DNA of 64,000 nt from Trichosphaerium sp. ATCC 40318 (lineage: Eukaryota > Discosea > Flabellinia > Trichosidae): contig JALMLS010000199.1 in NCBI GenBank assembly GCA_038496445.1, positions 1 to 64,000 of the forward strand, written 5' to 3'. The notes beneath the pieces are model-generated. The model searched no databases and was not told where the DNA came from. It saw nothing but the letters and a program-made list of their open reading frames with translations. The translations under genes and the position numbers were made by a program. Shown here piece by piece: positions 46,206-58,085 of this stretch; position 1 is the stretch's first letter; each line of letters opens with the position of its first letter.

Positions 46206-47620
46206 TTACCTCACCATCACATACATATGCTCTTTGACAAGTTTTCCGCCGCTTTGCCATTCTTTGAACTTGCCATGTTTTTTATTTTCAACAACAAAAT
46301 AGCATTGATATTTTAGCTGTCCATTAGCATGCCACCTTTTATACTCACCATTCTTCTTGCCATTAACATAAAAAGTCTGCATCTCAAGTTGTCCATTCTC
46401 ATACCAACTGCTATACTTTCCGTCATAATGCACCATTTATGAATCCAAAGTTGTCCATCGTCATACCATTGCTTATACTCACCATTTTGTGTACCATTGA
46501 TGTACCGTGTATGTGCACAAAGTTGTCCATTGCTGTGCCATCTTTTGAATTCTCCAATGATTTTACCTTCAACATACCAGCATTGCGTAGCAAGTTGTCC
46601 ATTGTCATGCCAAGTTTTGAACTCACCACATCTCTTACCATTAATATTATTGTACCGGCATCGTAATTGTCCATTGTCATGCCACTTCTTATACTTGCCA
46701 TTCTTCTTGTCATCGATATACCAAATTTTCTCTTTAAGCTGTCCATTTCTATACCACTCTTTATAAGCATGTTTCTTACCACCACGATTATTGTAATACC
46801 AACAGTGTATCAAAGGCTGCCCATTATCATACCATGTTTTAAACTCACCATCCTTTTTACCATTTACATACACACATTGCAGTTTAAGGTGCCCATTCTC
46901 GTGCCATTTCTTGTTGTCACCATGCTCTTTATTCTGAACAAACCACTTGTGACTTTTAATTTGTCCATCATACCAGCTTTGAAATTCACCGTTCACTTTG
47001 TCATCAGCATTCCAATATTGCATGTTAAATTGTCCATTTTTATGCCACTTTTTGTACTCACCTTCATTTTTACCCTCAACACACCGACAATGTATGTCAA
47101 GTTGTCCATTTTCATACCATTGTTTGTACTCACCATTTAATAGACCATTAGCATACCAACAATGTATTTCAAGTTGCCCGTTTTCATACCACTCTTTGTA
47201 TTCACCATCATCTTTTCCATCAACAAACCAACAATGCTTTGCAAGTTGCCCGTCTTCATACCACTGCGTGAACTCACCTTCTTGTTTACCATCAATATAC
47301 CAAGTGAGCACCTCAGGTTGTCCGTTTTCATGCCACTCTTTGTACTCACCATTTGTCTTGCCATCAACAAGATTGTGTTTGCACTGTAAGTTATTACTGC
47401 AAGTATACCATTCCATCCAAGTACCATGTTTCTCAAGTTTATGATTGTAGTGAGTGTTGATTGCAGCACGTTTTGATAGTTTATGGAATTTGCAAAATAA
47501 TTCCTTATCAAATGTGCATATATAACGTTGAATGTCACAAGGGATATCCAGCAAATAAGTTGGGTTGTAATCCCAGAAATATACTCCAGGCTTTGATGGC
47601 ATTAAAGTTTGTGTGGACAT
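46206..47620 (-). CDS. F-box-like / MORN-variant repeat protein with one frameshift
   Basis: Start ATG at 47620: MSTQTLMPSKPGVYFWDYNP, then an F-box-like motif (YLLDIPCDIQRYICTFDKEL, FCKFHKLSKRAAINTHYNHK). About 17 MORN_2-type repeats of 23 residues follow (GEYKEWHENGQPEVLTWYID, GEFTQWYEDGQLAKHCWFVD and so on), most with a W-Y/H-x-NGQL core. The frame is open to about 46437. There the homology jumps one frame within LWIHKW and continues as GKYSSWYENGQLEMQTFYVN to a stop at 46206. No GT-AG pair explains the jump, so this is either a very recent inactivating indel or a sequencing error. A protein ending shortly after the shift would still carry most repeats. Confidence 0.7.
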
Positions 47621-47782
47621 ATCTAAAACTCATCAATATTACGAGATACTGAATGTACGACAAAAAAAAAGCCTAAGAAATGAGCACCGATATTGACCTA
47701 GATTTACTTAAAATTGGTTTCAGGGTATATGATTTCTAAATCATCAAACATTTCGTTGATTGGAAGCGTATTGATTCCTCTA
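47621..47782. other. No gene recognised
   Basis: Upstream flank of the F-box/MORN-variant gene; nothing seen. Confidence 0.4.
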
Positions 47783-47938
47783 TTAAGAATGATTGTAAAC
47801 GTTGCGTGTTACTGATGCTGTGGTTATTAGAGTTGAAGTCGGAAGCGTGGTTGGAGGTAGAGTTGTTGGCATTAAAGTGAATGAGAAAACACCAGATGAA
47901 TCAATGTAAAAGATGATATTAGAAGTATTATCAACATA
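47783..47938 (-). pseudogene. Relic of the type I surface-protein family (stalk junction)
   Basis: On the minus strand this reads VDNTSNIIFYIDSSGVFSFT followed by LMPTTLPPTTLPTSTLITT and soon a stop. It matches the stretch just before and into the stalk of copies A-D (AADTSNIVGF..., then PPTTLPPTT). Nothing of the ectodomain or TM helix is visible on either side. A short fragment, so chance similarity in the Thr/Pro part is possible; the DNTSNI match is the stronger evidence. Confidence 0.4.
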
Positions 47939-48185
47939 CTAACTCTCTCTAGTTTGTACGTTTATTCACTCGGCGGTTCCTTGTTTATTCATTGCAACTG
48001 TATTGTTGGTGAAAAGGGTCTCCTAAACACTGTGCCACTGTCCTAGTCGAAATTAAACTGCAAGTGCTTACAAATTTGGCGTTTATTTCCACGTGGAATT
48101 CAGGTGAAAATGTGAATTTGGCCTTCAAGCTACAGCTTTCGTCAAAGTTAGTCTTTTAGCGTTTGCAAGCAAGCAACGGGTAATA
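47939..48185. other. Intergenic upstream of the sugar kinase
   Basis: Contains a CACGTG at about 48091. No gene seen. Confidence 0.4.
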
Positions 48186-50340
48186 ATGCTACTCGCTATA
48201 GACGTAGGAACGTCCAATATAAAAGGTAAGGGCTTATAAGGATTTGGACAGCTTTTCTCTTACAAACGTAATAGTGGCGTTAATTACGCGTCAGGGAGAG
48301 ATTTTAACGTCTTCAGAAGTTCATTGCCCTTCGTTAACGTATCCTGGTGGTAAAGTTGAACAAAAGCCTGTACAATGGTGGGATGCTACTAAATACGCTG
48401 TCTTACAAGTACAAAAGCAATCAGCGCACATTCCAGTTCGTACGGCTTAACCTCATTAATTTTGCTCAAAACCAATCAAATCTTCTTTTATTATCCGTAT
48501 AGTGGGTCATGAGACGAGTGGTGATCCTTTTTTCGCATCACGTGTGCTGTGGTTTGCATATGTCTTAAATTAGGCTTTAGGTATTGACGGCGTAGCTGTA
48601 ACAGGTCAGATGCAAAGTTTGATTACTTTGGACGAAAGCGGTTGTATTCTACACTTACGCGCGTTATTACACTCTGATGTTAGAGCCACTGAAGAAGCAA
48701 AGGCTATAGAAGATAAAATAGGTATTGATAAGTTGAAACAGATCGTTGGAAACTGGAAAGGAGCAGCAAGGTAACTTTGTTTCGAACCTAGAAAAAAAAA
48801 AGATAGACACTTTTCTAAGTGCCTTCCGTAGTATACCATCAAAGTGGTTGTGGTTAAAAAAGCATCTGGAAGAGACTAAAGATGCACAATTCTTACATAA
48901 AGTACTTCTTGGTGCTCATGACTTTTTGTATTTCTTGATGACACGAAAGGCTGTTGTTGATTACACCAATGGTACTTTTTTTTTCTGCTGATGGCATGTT
49001 TTTTGCTGACTTTCTTGTTAGCTTCTACTACTGGTATGCTAAATATTAGAACCCGTGAATGGGCTACGGACATCTTAGATACTGTTGGTCTTGATACAAA
49101 AGCACTTCCCCCTTTATCACATGTCACAAGAGCTAAAATTAGAACAAGCGCTTATAAATTTTTATTCCCTGTTTCAAAGGCAAATAAATGTGCTTGGGAA
49201 GTATCTACAAGTGTACCTGTATTCCATTGTGGCGGTGACATAATGACAACAACTGTTGGTGCTAGCGCAGGACTAGCTGGTACCGTCTACGGGTACCTCG
49301 GAACAAGCGGTATGCAAGAAGAAATTTTTTTATTCTTAAACTTTCTCGCAGGTTGGATAGCAAATGTGGTCAATGGATTCCCACCACAAACACCTACTGA
49401 TGAATGTTTCACATTGTGCCATGCTTTGAAAGATAGTTATATTCGCGCATCATCAATGGTATAGCCCAAAAACATCAAAAAGTGCTCAGTATCCGAAAAA
49501 AAGTGTTGTATCTTCTACTGCGCTCTTTCTTACCTTATTATTAAATTGCTAATTGGATGTTTACTAATTCGTACTGCTAGGCAACAGTTGGAGGAAATCT
49601 AACATGGTACAGCGAGACATGTGGAATGGATCTCGACTCTTTCTGCTCTCTTGCTTCTACGGCTTCGCCAGGATGTGGTGGTGTAGTTTTCATGCCACAT
49701 TTGAGCGGAGAGAGATCACCTTTTATTGACCCAAATGCAAGGAGCTGTTTCATTGGTTTATCAGCATCCACATCAAAACCTGAAATGTGCAGGCAAGTTG
49801 TAATATTTCTCGTTCATCTAAGATTTCTCACTTTTATGATTGTTGCCTTACTTAAGTGTAGGAGCGTTTTGGAGGGTATTGCTTTTGGTGTAAAGAGCCT
49901 AATGGGTCCGCTTGGTGTAGATGTTAAGGAAATGATAATTGTTGGAGGCATGACAAAGTCTGATGTGTTTTTACAGATTCTGGCAGATGTTTTGGTACGA
50001 TTGGTTTTTTTTTGGTTTGACAAAAACTAACATGCTTGTTTAGGGTATAAATCTTGTTGTCCTTAAGTGTTCTGAGCACGTTGCCACACTTGGAGCTGCT
50101 ATACAAACAGGCGTTGAGCTTGGTTGGTACAAATCTTTGGTACCTACAGGCGGTGAACACTTTGCTGTGTTGAAGAAGGTTCAAACTGAGGAGGTACAAG
50201 ACATTATTCGAAAACTAGATTCTGATGAGTTTTAGGCGAATAAAGCTGTTTATGATAGTACCTACGGTGTATACAAATCTTTGTACCCCAGCCTTAAAGG
50301 CGCTTTTAGTAGTTTGGCGAGTATTCATACCTCAGACTAA
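48186..50340 (+). CDS. FGGY-family carbohydrate kinase (xylulokinase-like)
   Basis: ATG at 48186: MLLAIDVGTSNIK, the FGGY N-terminal phosphate-1 motif (D-x-GTS-x-x-K). Next come GGKVEQKPVQWWDATKYAVL, GIDGVAVTGQMQSLITLDES (compare TGQMHG/S), LLHSDVRATEEAKAIEDKIG, PSKWLWLKKHLEETKDAQFL, LLGAHDFLYFLMTRKAVVDY, NIRTREWATDILDTVGLDTK, GGDIMTTTVGASAGLAGTVY and YLGTSGWIANVV. Near the end are FMPHLSGERSPFIDPNARSC and EMIIVGGMTKSDVFLQILAD. These are the FGGY_N and FGGY_C landmarks in order, including the ATP-binding GG-x-x-x-S. It should phosphorylate a pentulose or related sugar; D-xylulose is the likeliest but sequence alone does not fix it. About eight introns; TAA at 50338. Confidence 0.82.
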
Positions 50341-50835
50341 TAAAATGTCATCAAAAAAATCAGATTGTTTGATATGCAAAAATTTTCTTTTAAACTAGCA
50401 TTTGCTTTATAGTTATGTGGGTGTAAGGTATTCATTACAGTCGGCATAAGTAAAGTTGAGCAAACAGCAATATGTGATCAGATTTACGAGAGGGGGATTT
50501 GGATCGTGATGGTACGCAGTTTAAAGGCAAACAAAATTTTTATAGACAACTTTCCATGCATGGTGCATAAACTAACTATCTTAGGTATGTTCGTATCAGA
50601 CGATTGTCGCAGTTTTAAATCTACCTTAGACTACAGACGGTTTATAGTTCTTCACTAAAGGATCAACAGTCAAGATAATTAATGACTGCCAGAATTATGT
50701 CTAAACCTTAATTGTATAACACTACAAGCTGGGAGTCAAATCTATGTAAACAATAACCTGTACTACGCTGTTAAAGTAGCAAAGGAAATGTTTAGTCTTT
50801 TCTATTTATTATTCTATTCTCTAAAGTTATAGGTA
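50341..50835. other. No gene recognised
   Basis: Convergent spacer between the sugar kinase and the LIM gene. Short scattered frames only. Confidence 0.4.
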
Positions 50836-52180
50836 TCAACAACCTGTACATGCTAATTGTCCGGATGGTGTCATACAAAATCTTGTAGCCTCTAAAGGTG
50901 TACGACATTTGAAGCAATTAAAGCAGCTCAAGTGTACTTTTTTATCTGAAAATTGCAAGTACTTTCCACCATCAATATTTTGACGACATACGATGCATCC
51001 ACCAATATGACTGCCCTCTAACAGCGTAATACCCTACAAAATAAAAATAAACACGTGACCGTTTAATAAAAAAACGTGACAAGCTCAGCAGTTGTCATGT
51101 GGGTTTTTTTTGTATCATACCTGTTTCTGTTTAGCGCAAGGTACACAATATGGTTTTTGCTCAACGTTGGCATGCTGACCTTCGCCAAGGCTTTTGTTAC
51201 AGGATGTACATGTAAAACACTCGAAGTGCCAAACGCGATCCATGGCGAGTATTTGTCTGCTGTCTACTATTACATCGCATTTAGGGCAATACAAAGACTT
51301 GCAATTGAGGTGAGCCATTTTTCCATTACTAAATTTAATGTAATTGCCGACAATCCCTAAATAGAAATAAATACGCGGCGCCATTGCTGGAAAAAACTAA
51401 AACAATCACGAGAAAGGAAAACAGAAAATAGGAAAAACAAAAAAAAGTAAAAACTCTTTTGAAGTTTTCTTCCGACCTTCATGGCATCTGAAGCAGTTGA
51501 ATACTTTCGGAAGACAATCAACGCAGTAAGGTATTTTATTTGCTAAGTCCTCATAGTACTTCCCTAAATTATAATATCGTTAGGATCGGGGAAACGGAAT
51601 TGTAGTTTTTTTTTCTTTTTTGTTTCTCCTGTTTTTGTAGTAAACCACGTGATTAATTTCTACGTTACCTGATCCTATATTCAAGCGTTTACCGCAATGT
51701 CCACAACAAAAGCATTCTATATGAAAGAAAACACCCATAGATTCAATATGATCACCTATACAATCTACACAGAGGTCAGATAAAGAGAACTAGAGGATTA
51801 TTAAGTTTGTTATCGAATGTTACCTCTACCGCATTTTTTGCATTTATTGTAAACTATCTGCGACCCATATGCGCCTCCTCTTCCGCCGGGCAATCCTATA
51901 GAAGCGTAAATTTTTCATCCTGTAAAACTTTTTTGGGCAGTTTGTTCTGTTTTCGTACTAATCTGTTCCTTAGGCCCTCTGACCAGTTTGGCATTGCCTT
52001 CAGCAATTTTCAATATCATCTAACGAACATTACAAAACATCCAAACGAAAAGATCGTTGCTGTAAAGCACGCGCGAAAAGTAGACTAGAAAGGCAGAAAA
52101 CGAGCACTTACTTGTTCATAATCAGATATCATCTTTGGCACTTTTTCTCGGGTAGCCCGCGGTTGCCATTCATATGCCAT
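50836..52180 (-). CDS. LIM-domain protein
   Basis: Start ATG at 52180 (MAYEWQPRATREKVPKMISD), then KIAEGNAKLVRGPKEQI and a Gly-rich linker (GLPGGRGGAYGSQIV). Several LIM zinc-finger pairs follow: YNKCKKCGR; DLCVDCIGDHIESMGVFFHI then ECFCCGHCGKRLNIGSGN; IPYCVDCLPKVFNCFRC; LYCPKCDVIVDSRQILAMDR; VWHFECFTCTSCNKSLGEGQ; KPYCVPCAKQKQ; GGCIVCRQNIDGGKYLQFSD; VHLSCFNCFKCRTPLEATRF; and a final ACTGC before the TGA at 50836. The C-x2-C ... H-x2-C-x2-C-x2-C ... C-x2-C spacing supports three or four LIM domains. Such proteins are protein-protein adaptors, often on actin. Exon order is clear, but some borders are approximate. Introns hold CACGTG at about 51053 and 51647. Confidence 0.8.
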
Positions 52181-52499
52181 GTTTATTTATTGTATTTCTT
52201 TACAGGAAAATGAAAAAAACGGGCCTCTTTGTTGCGTTCTTGGGTGACCGCAAGCTTTTTGTGGAACACGTGCACTTTTTTAATATATTGAGAAAGGTAT
52301 CCCGAAAATAACAACCAATCTCAAAAAAAGTAATCACGTGACGTAGTACAGTCGATTTTTTTGAAAACAAAGTGCAGTTGTGTTCTTTTGTCAACGCGCG
52401 GTAAAATTACAGTGAAATGCAACTAGCGCGCTTTATGGTGGTCGCAAGTTTTTTATTTAAGCATAAGGAACAACCTTAGAACTTAGAGCGGTTTTTTTT
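52181..52499. other. Intergenic
   Basis: Spacer with CACGTG at about 52267 and 52335, each close to A/T runs. No gene. Confidence 0.45.
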
Positions 52500-55400
52500 C
52501 TAACGTCTTGGATTATTTCTCTTTGCGTACTTGCTAGCGTACTTTATCTTCCCGTGCCAAAGAGCTTTCTTCCTAGCTGTAAAATCTATAGCCTTTTGGT
52601 GTCGTTCTCTAGCCTCAAGAAGTTCTTTCGCTATTTCTGGGCCAAGGTCTTTGAATTCTGGCAACCCAACGAATTGAGTGTATTTCTCTACGAGAGCAAT
52701 GTTAGAGTATTCAGTGTATTAAAAGAACGCACTAGAGACAAATCGCTTGCATGCTGAACGAAGCATGTCGCAATCAAACATGTCTGCAGACCGGAAAAGA
52801 ACCAAGACGCTGTCGTCATTGATATACTTTAACATTTCATGCTCGCACCTAAGAAATGAGTTTAGTAGAAATTTTATCGGAGGATAGGACAAGGAGAAAG
52901 GCCTATGTTTTGTGAAGAACGGGGTACCTGTTCTTTAAGGACACAAGATCATAAAGTGTTGCTTGACACATGAGATCAAAAATTAATTGTACGTCATCAC
53001 GTGGTAGACTGTCAGAATAAATATATTCCATTAAAGCCAACAACACTGGAAATTCAATATCCTAAAGATTGTTAGGCCTTCTTCAAAGGAGCAAACAAAA
53101 AAAAACATTCATGTTTTTTTCCTACTAGTGAAGTCATGAATACGTACATGCAAAACAACAGCTACTTCTCTACTCTCTTTGAAGTATCCAGCAAACATGG
53201 TCTTGAAGTATGTAGACCTCGATGCGAGAATTCCTCTATGTCCAAAGAAGTTCTGTTCACCAACTCTAACAATGACATCTAGATTTTTGTTATTAGTGTA
53301 TGCAACCACTGAAAATTGTATTTCTAGGATATCAATAGTACCACAATAATAACGATGTTTGAAGGCCCACAGTAGATTTGCATTAAACGTAGAAGCTGGA
53401 ATAATAACACGCTTGTAAGTGGATTCACACAAAGAGGCGAGTTGATCTAATCCAAGAAGTCTAGCTATTGGTTCAACATGTTTCGCCTGGTATTGAGTTA
53501 GGTAAGAACACCTGAACGTATCCAAGCAAGAACGCATACCAATCTGGCTGTAATAGTTACAGCATCCTCATATATGTAGTTTAAGACTGTTCGAATAACA
53601 GGTTCATCAATGTCAGTCACATAAATATCTGAGTGTTTTTGTTTATAAAATTGTTGGTATTGTTCCTTGCGGTCATTGTTAGTTTTCAATGCGCAGTGAG
53701 GTATGTTTAGAACTACCTTTTCAGATAGAAATTCTTCTTCAACGTTGTGAAGCGGCTCTTCGTTCTTGGAATCAGAATTGTCATCTTTACTTTCTTTATT
53801 TTTATCTCCCTTTTCACCTTCTTCTGGTTTCTCAGTTGTGGTTTTCTCCTCTACAGCCTTAACTGGTACTACAGTTAATAAATTTGAGGTTCTACAAGGT
53901 GTATCATACCTGGTTTCGAAGATTTAGCTTCATCAGGGACAGCATCTTGAAGGAGAACAAGTTGTCCATTTGCAACAGCTGTAACTTTTCTAGGTCTTTT
54001 TAGTGTACATGCTTGGTTCCTATTGCGTACCCTGCAAACATGTTTCTAAAAGCCATACAACGACCAGCAAGGATAATTTTATGTGCTTGAATCTTTGTTG
54101 CGCCAACATGAAACGTAACATCTCCAGTTGCCTTATCATCAAGAATAGAAACAAGATCTTTTCCAAGCGTTGACAAAAATGAACCTAAGTACACGTAATA
54201 TAGTTAGTAAACTATATTCAGATATTCAATAACACTCACTTGTATCAAAAACGTTGTTAAGAACAAACAGCTATGAAGAAGCGAGTTAAGAAATTGTCAG
54301 AAAAACTCAAATAAAAACCCTAGCCAGCTTGTTTTGTTAATGTACCTCTTCTGTGTGCTGAACCTTATTGTGTCCACCAACCATTATAATCTTATCGTAC
54401 AAGCGTACCATACTCTGAAGGCCTCTAGGTTTTGGTACATCACCTCTAAAGAATTGTAATGAGGTACCATCATATAACAATGTTGTGAACTCATACCTTA
54501 CTGCTAGAGCTACAACGCTTAGCGTTTTAGTGTTAATAATAAACATGTTGTTAATTGGTACACCATCAGAGAAGCCTCCAAATACCAATATACTCGTTTG
54601 AATCACAGCACATGAATGATATGCAAGTGGAGGTAGTGCTTGTCCAGAAACTTTATGACAGTTAATTACTATTCTCACAAACAGATGCAAAAAAAAAAAA
54701 GTAATAACTTACGTTCCAAGCGCCTCCATGTAATTGTACGCATATCGAGACAATATACATCACTGAAAGCGCCTTTTTTGTTGACTCCACCAACAACGTA
54801 CATGTCGTTACGTATTAGCGCAGCTGTGTGAGAAGCTCTTGGTGAGGGTATATTACCTTGGGTTCTAACCTTTAGTGTCGTATTTGACTGTGCTTGCATA
54901 CCTTTAGCATGAGGGTATAGCCATTTGTAATACTGTCTTGTTGTTTTTTTATCGTTTTCCAAGCGCCTCAAGGTTAGGTTGACAGATCCTGGATTGGTAC
55001 TCAGTCCATAGAGGGTATTACTTACACAAATTAGTGATGGTAGGGAGAACTCTCGTACTTAAATTGTGTGGCTGAAAGACGACCTCCCCAGATATACACG
55101 ACGCCCCGGTACAAGACAGCAGAGTGATGAGATAGCTTAGGGACATGAGAGTCATTTTGAATAAGCGTAGGAACAATGTGTCGAGCACGAAAGCGCTGAA
55201 GCAAGATTGTCAGTACTTTCTCTTAAAAACTTGTATCGTGCCTTTTTACCAGAACTACCTGAAAACATATCTAATTTATCAGAACACCCACACCACTCCT
55301 TTTCTACGTCAACAAGAGAATCAACCCTGCCCTTACGTTTTCGTTCATTACGAGTTAGATTGCGTGCATTTTCATTAACCATAAACTGGTTTCCCTTGTG

Positions 55401-56582
55401 ATGTTCTCCCCAAACCATTTCATGATGTTCTCTGTTTGCTGAACAAAACAAAGTAAGCAATCTAGCTAACAAATTTTCTTCGTTTACCATTGTGCAAAAT
55501 GTGAACTGCATTTCTACGACCTTTCGAAGTAACCCCACCAATAACGAAAACTCTAGTACCATCACTACCTAATCACAGATATTATCAACACACAAAGGAC
55601 TTTCATGTATATCAAACCTTACTTAAAGTAGAAGTATGGCCCCATACTTTTCCGACATGCTCTTGGCCGGCAATGTGAACACGCTTTGAAGCAAATGTAC
55701 CCATATCAATAATATTAGCAGAAGCATCAATCTACAAAAACTGTTTGTATATTGATAACAAAACAATCGTTTTAGTTCCTCATACCTGAGTGCCTCCAGT
55801 AATCAACAACCTTTCATTTCCTTCTACGTTTGCCTGAGGTATAAGAGTGGCACTTTAGAGAATATTTAGTCGAGGTTCAATAAAGAAAATACTGTACCTA
55901 TGCGAGGAGCATCCATAATTCACATTCTCATCTTTGGATGTGTTAGTGCTAAATTACATTGCCTGGTTGATGGCTTGTTTTAACGTACACGATTCCCAAA
56001 ACATGTGGTTAGACATAAGACTTGGTCTGAATTTAATCTTTGCATCTGGATCAAGAATAACCTATTGACCAGTTCTTAGTTTTCACATCACGTGATACCC
56101 GTACCTTTGTGACTAGAAGCTCTTCGCGTACGCGCTCTTGTGATGAATGTAAGGACAGCTGGAGTTAGAGTCAACAACATCTGTGAAGAATGGTGGAACT
56201 GAACCTTTGACACATCAATTTTTTTGACATTAGAATAATCTGTTGGTATGAACAAGTCTTTGTCAATCTTATATAAAAACGTTACGCTTATTACTAAAAA
56301 AAGCATCATCAGGGCTTACGCTTGTTTTAAGAAGTTTAGATCCTGTAGCTTTGAAATACTCATCTAAAGTTAGTTTCTCATTGTCGCTATCGTCGTCATA
56401 AGCGCCGTATCTAACGTTCTAACAATATCGTTGGTATTTTGCTCAAAATGGACTACAAACCTCATCTCCAGAGCTTATGTACTCTTCTTCGTCGTACTAC
56501 GGCAGTTACAAGGTTAGAATACGCATTTTGAATTGATGGTAGCATAATAATGCTTACATAGTACTCAGCCATGCGCTTTTTG
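52500..56582 (-). CDS. LZTR1: Kelch-BTB-BTB protein, LZTR1-like
   Basis: Start ATG at 56582 with an acidic first part (MAEYY|YDEEEYISSGDE, YGAYDDDSDNEKLTLDEYFK). Splicing then continues through IDKDLFIPTDYSNVKKIDVS and KIKFRPSLMSNHMFWES into Kelch blades: NERLLITGGTQ; TRVFVIGGVTSKGRRNAVHI; SHHSAVLYRGVVYIWGG; SHTAALIRNDMYVVGGVNKK; YHSCAVIQTSILVFGGFSDG; DKIIMVGGHNKVQHTEE. After these come BTB 1 (GDVTFHVGATKIQAHKIILA, then PVIRTVLNYIYEDAVTITAR) with a BACK-like part, and BTB 2 (NLDVIVRVGEQNFFGHRGIL, PVLLALMEYIYSDSLPRDDV), ending YASKYAKRNNPRRL at the TAG at 52500. BTB 1 is interrupted by a long acidic/Lys insert at about 53.7-53.9 kb. Human LZTR1 is a CUL3 adaptor for Ras-family proteins and has the same order; the acidic leader is extra. 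The RasGEF and other GTPase regulators nearby are not evidence of linkage. Confidence 0.78.
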
Positions 56583-56754
56583 CGTTTTAGGCGTCGGTTT
56601 ATTGAAAAACTCAGCTTAACGTCCGAAAACTTAAAAAGACAATGCAGTGAAAAGTGTCATTGTTTTCCCTGTATTAAGAATGCTGTATTACTGAAACACC
56701 ATTTTTTTTGTTTGATAACCGACGTGGGGTACTGATGTACATGAGTTTATCATT

Positions 56755-57860
56755 TTACGAAAGAGATACTGTGTTACACATGTTAGGGTTGTTCGTGAAA
56801 TCTTTAAAAAGTTTATCAACTACCCATGTGTTGTCAATGTTCTTGTTGTTCACCTCAAATAATGGAAGAGCAACGTATCCATCATGTCTTATATTTGGTA
56901 ATCCGTTTGGTTCCAAAAACAAGTTGTAATACACGTATCTGAGAAAAATATTAGATTAGAAAAGCCACGCGTCCAGTTCAGAACAAGTTGAAAGAACTTT
57001 GAAAAAAAAACCAAAATATCTTACCCTGAGAAATCCAATGAGTGGCTTAGGCACACTTTACCTTTGGCCCAGTTGTAAGATCCAGATGGATCATCTCCTT
57101 TCGACGACGTGATTTCTGTAACGTACTGCTTTCTAGGTTGAAATTGCTTAGTGTCAGCCAAGCTACCTCCGTAAAGGTGCCATCCAATAATGTCATTTTC
57201 TGATTGAGTGTTGTTTAGAACTTTCCACGCGTATGCAATACCCTCAGAGGTTGGATTGTGATCAAAGACTAAAACGTTGATTGTGGGATCAACTTTCGTA
57301 AGTTCATTTCTAAGAGATACTGCTCTATCTGCGTCCAAGTTGAAAGAAGGATAGCCATTCGTAGCGTACATTGGTTCGTTTTGCAAACTCAGATACGAGA
57401 TGTTAATGCCTGCTGTAGCGTAGGTTTTATGCCATCCAGCGAGCACTTGTGCGTACTTTGAGGGAAAACCCGAGTTATTTGGGATTTGGCAAGGGCTGTT
57501 TTGGTTGTTTTCGCACATGTGTTGCGGAGGAGACCAAGGAGAAGCCATGAATTGAACGTGAGGAGCCAATTTGATCAGGCGTTGTAGGAAAGGTATTTTA
57601 ACATTTCTGTCGAATACGGACCCATTGGCATCCCAGTCGTAGTTAGTTAGCGAATAATCGCAGGGGCCCACAGATAGACGTAGCCACGTAATGTCTACAA
57701 GCGCTTGCTGGAGTACACTGTCGTTTAACGTAGATCCAACAGAAATAGAGGAATCAGAGAGCATAGCTCCAAACAGCAAGGTGTTGGCGTTATTTGAGCG
57801 AACACCACTACAAACCGCAAGGAAGGAAATAAGAACCATGTAAAGTGTTAAACGATGCAT
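56755..57860 (-). CDS. Secreted GH30-family glycosidase (glucosylceramidase-like), short
   Basis: Exon 1 from ATG 57860 has a signal peptide (MHRLTLYMVLISFLAVCSGV) and a clear GH30 core: LRLSVGPCDYSLTNYDWD; PFLQRLIKLAPHVQFMASPW; SPPQHM; the acid/base Glu at about residue 162 in LSLQNEPMY; IGWHLYGG; and the nucleophile Glu at about 249 in YVTEITSS. A TCAGG|GTAAG donor joins exon 2 from about 56937 (YVYYNLFLEPNGLPNIRHDG), which ends at a TAA at 56755. The product is about 340 residues. GH30 enzymes of this type are usually 450-500 residues because of a beta-sandwich after the barrel; that part is absent here. The DNA after the stop keeps no obvious continuation. It likely cleaves beta-glucosides such as glucosylceramide, in the lysosome or outside the cell. 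Confidence 0.78.
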
Positions 57861-58085
57861 TAGAGGGGAAATTTCTGTATCTGGTAACAGTCAACCTGTT
57901 TGTGGACAATTACACATTTCACTACCAAAACAACTCAGAATAGCCTGTCTACTAGAAGCATCATTTGTAATTTACGTCGTGAAGCGTAACTAGAGTCTTA
58001 GGCAGTACTGTAATCGCGTATCCGTTGTGTTTTTATATTTACATTTGAGGAGATTTTGTCAGCCTCTGTATCTCTCTAGGGCTAA

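Noticed and set aside
46439-47444. Several plus-strand open frames (75-157 residues) with repeated Cys/Pro/Leu motifs
   Set aside because: They are antisense to the MORN-variant repeat array at 46206-47620; their periodicity is that of the repeats.
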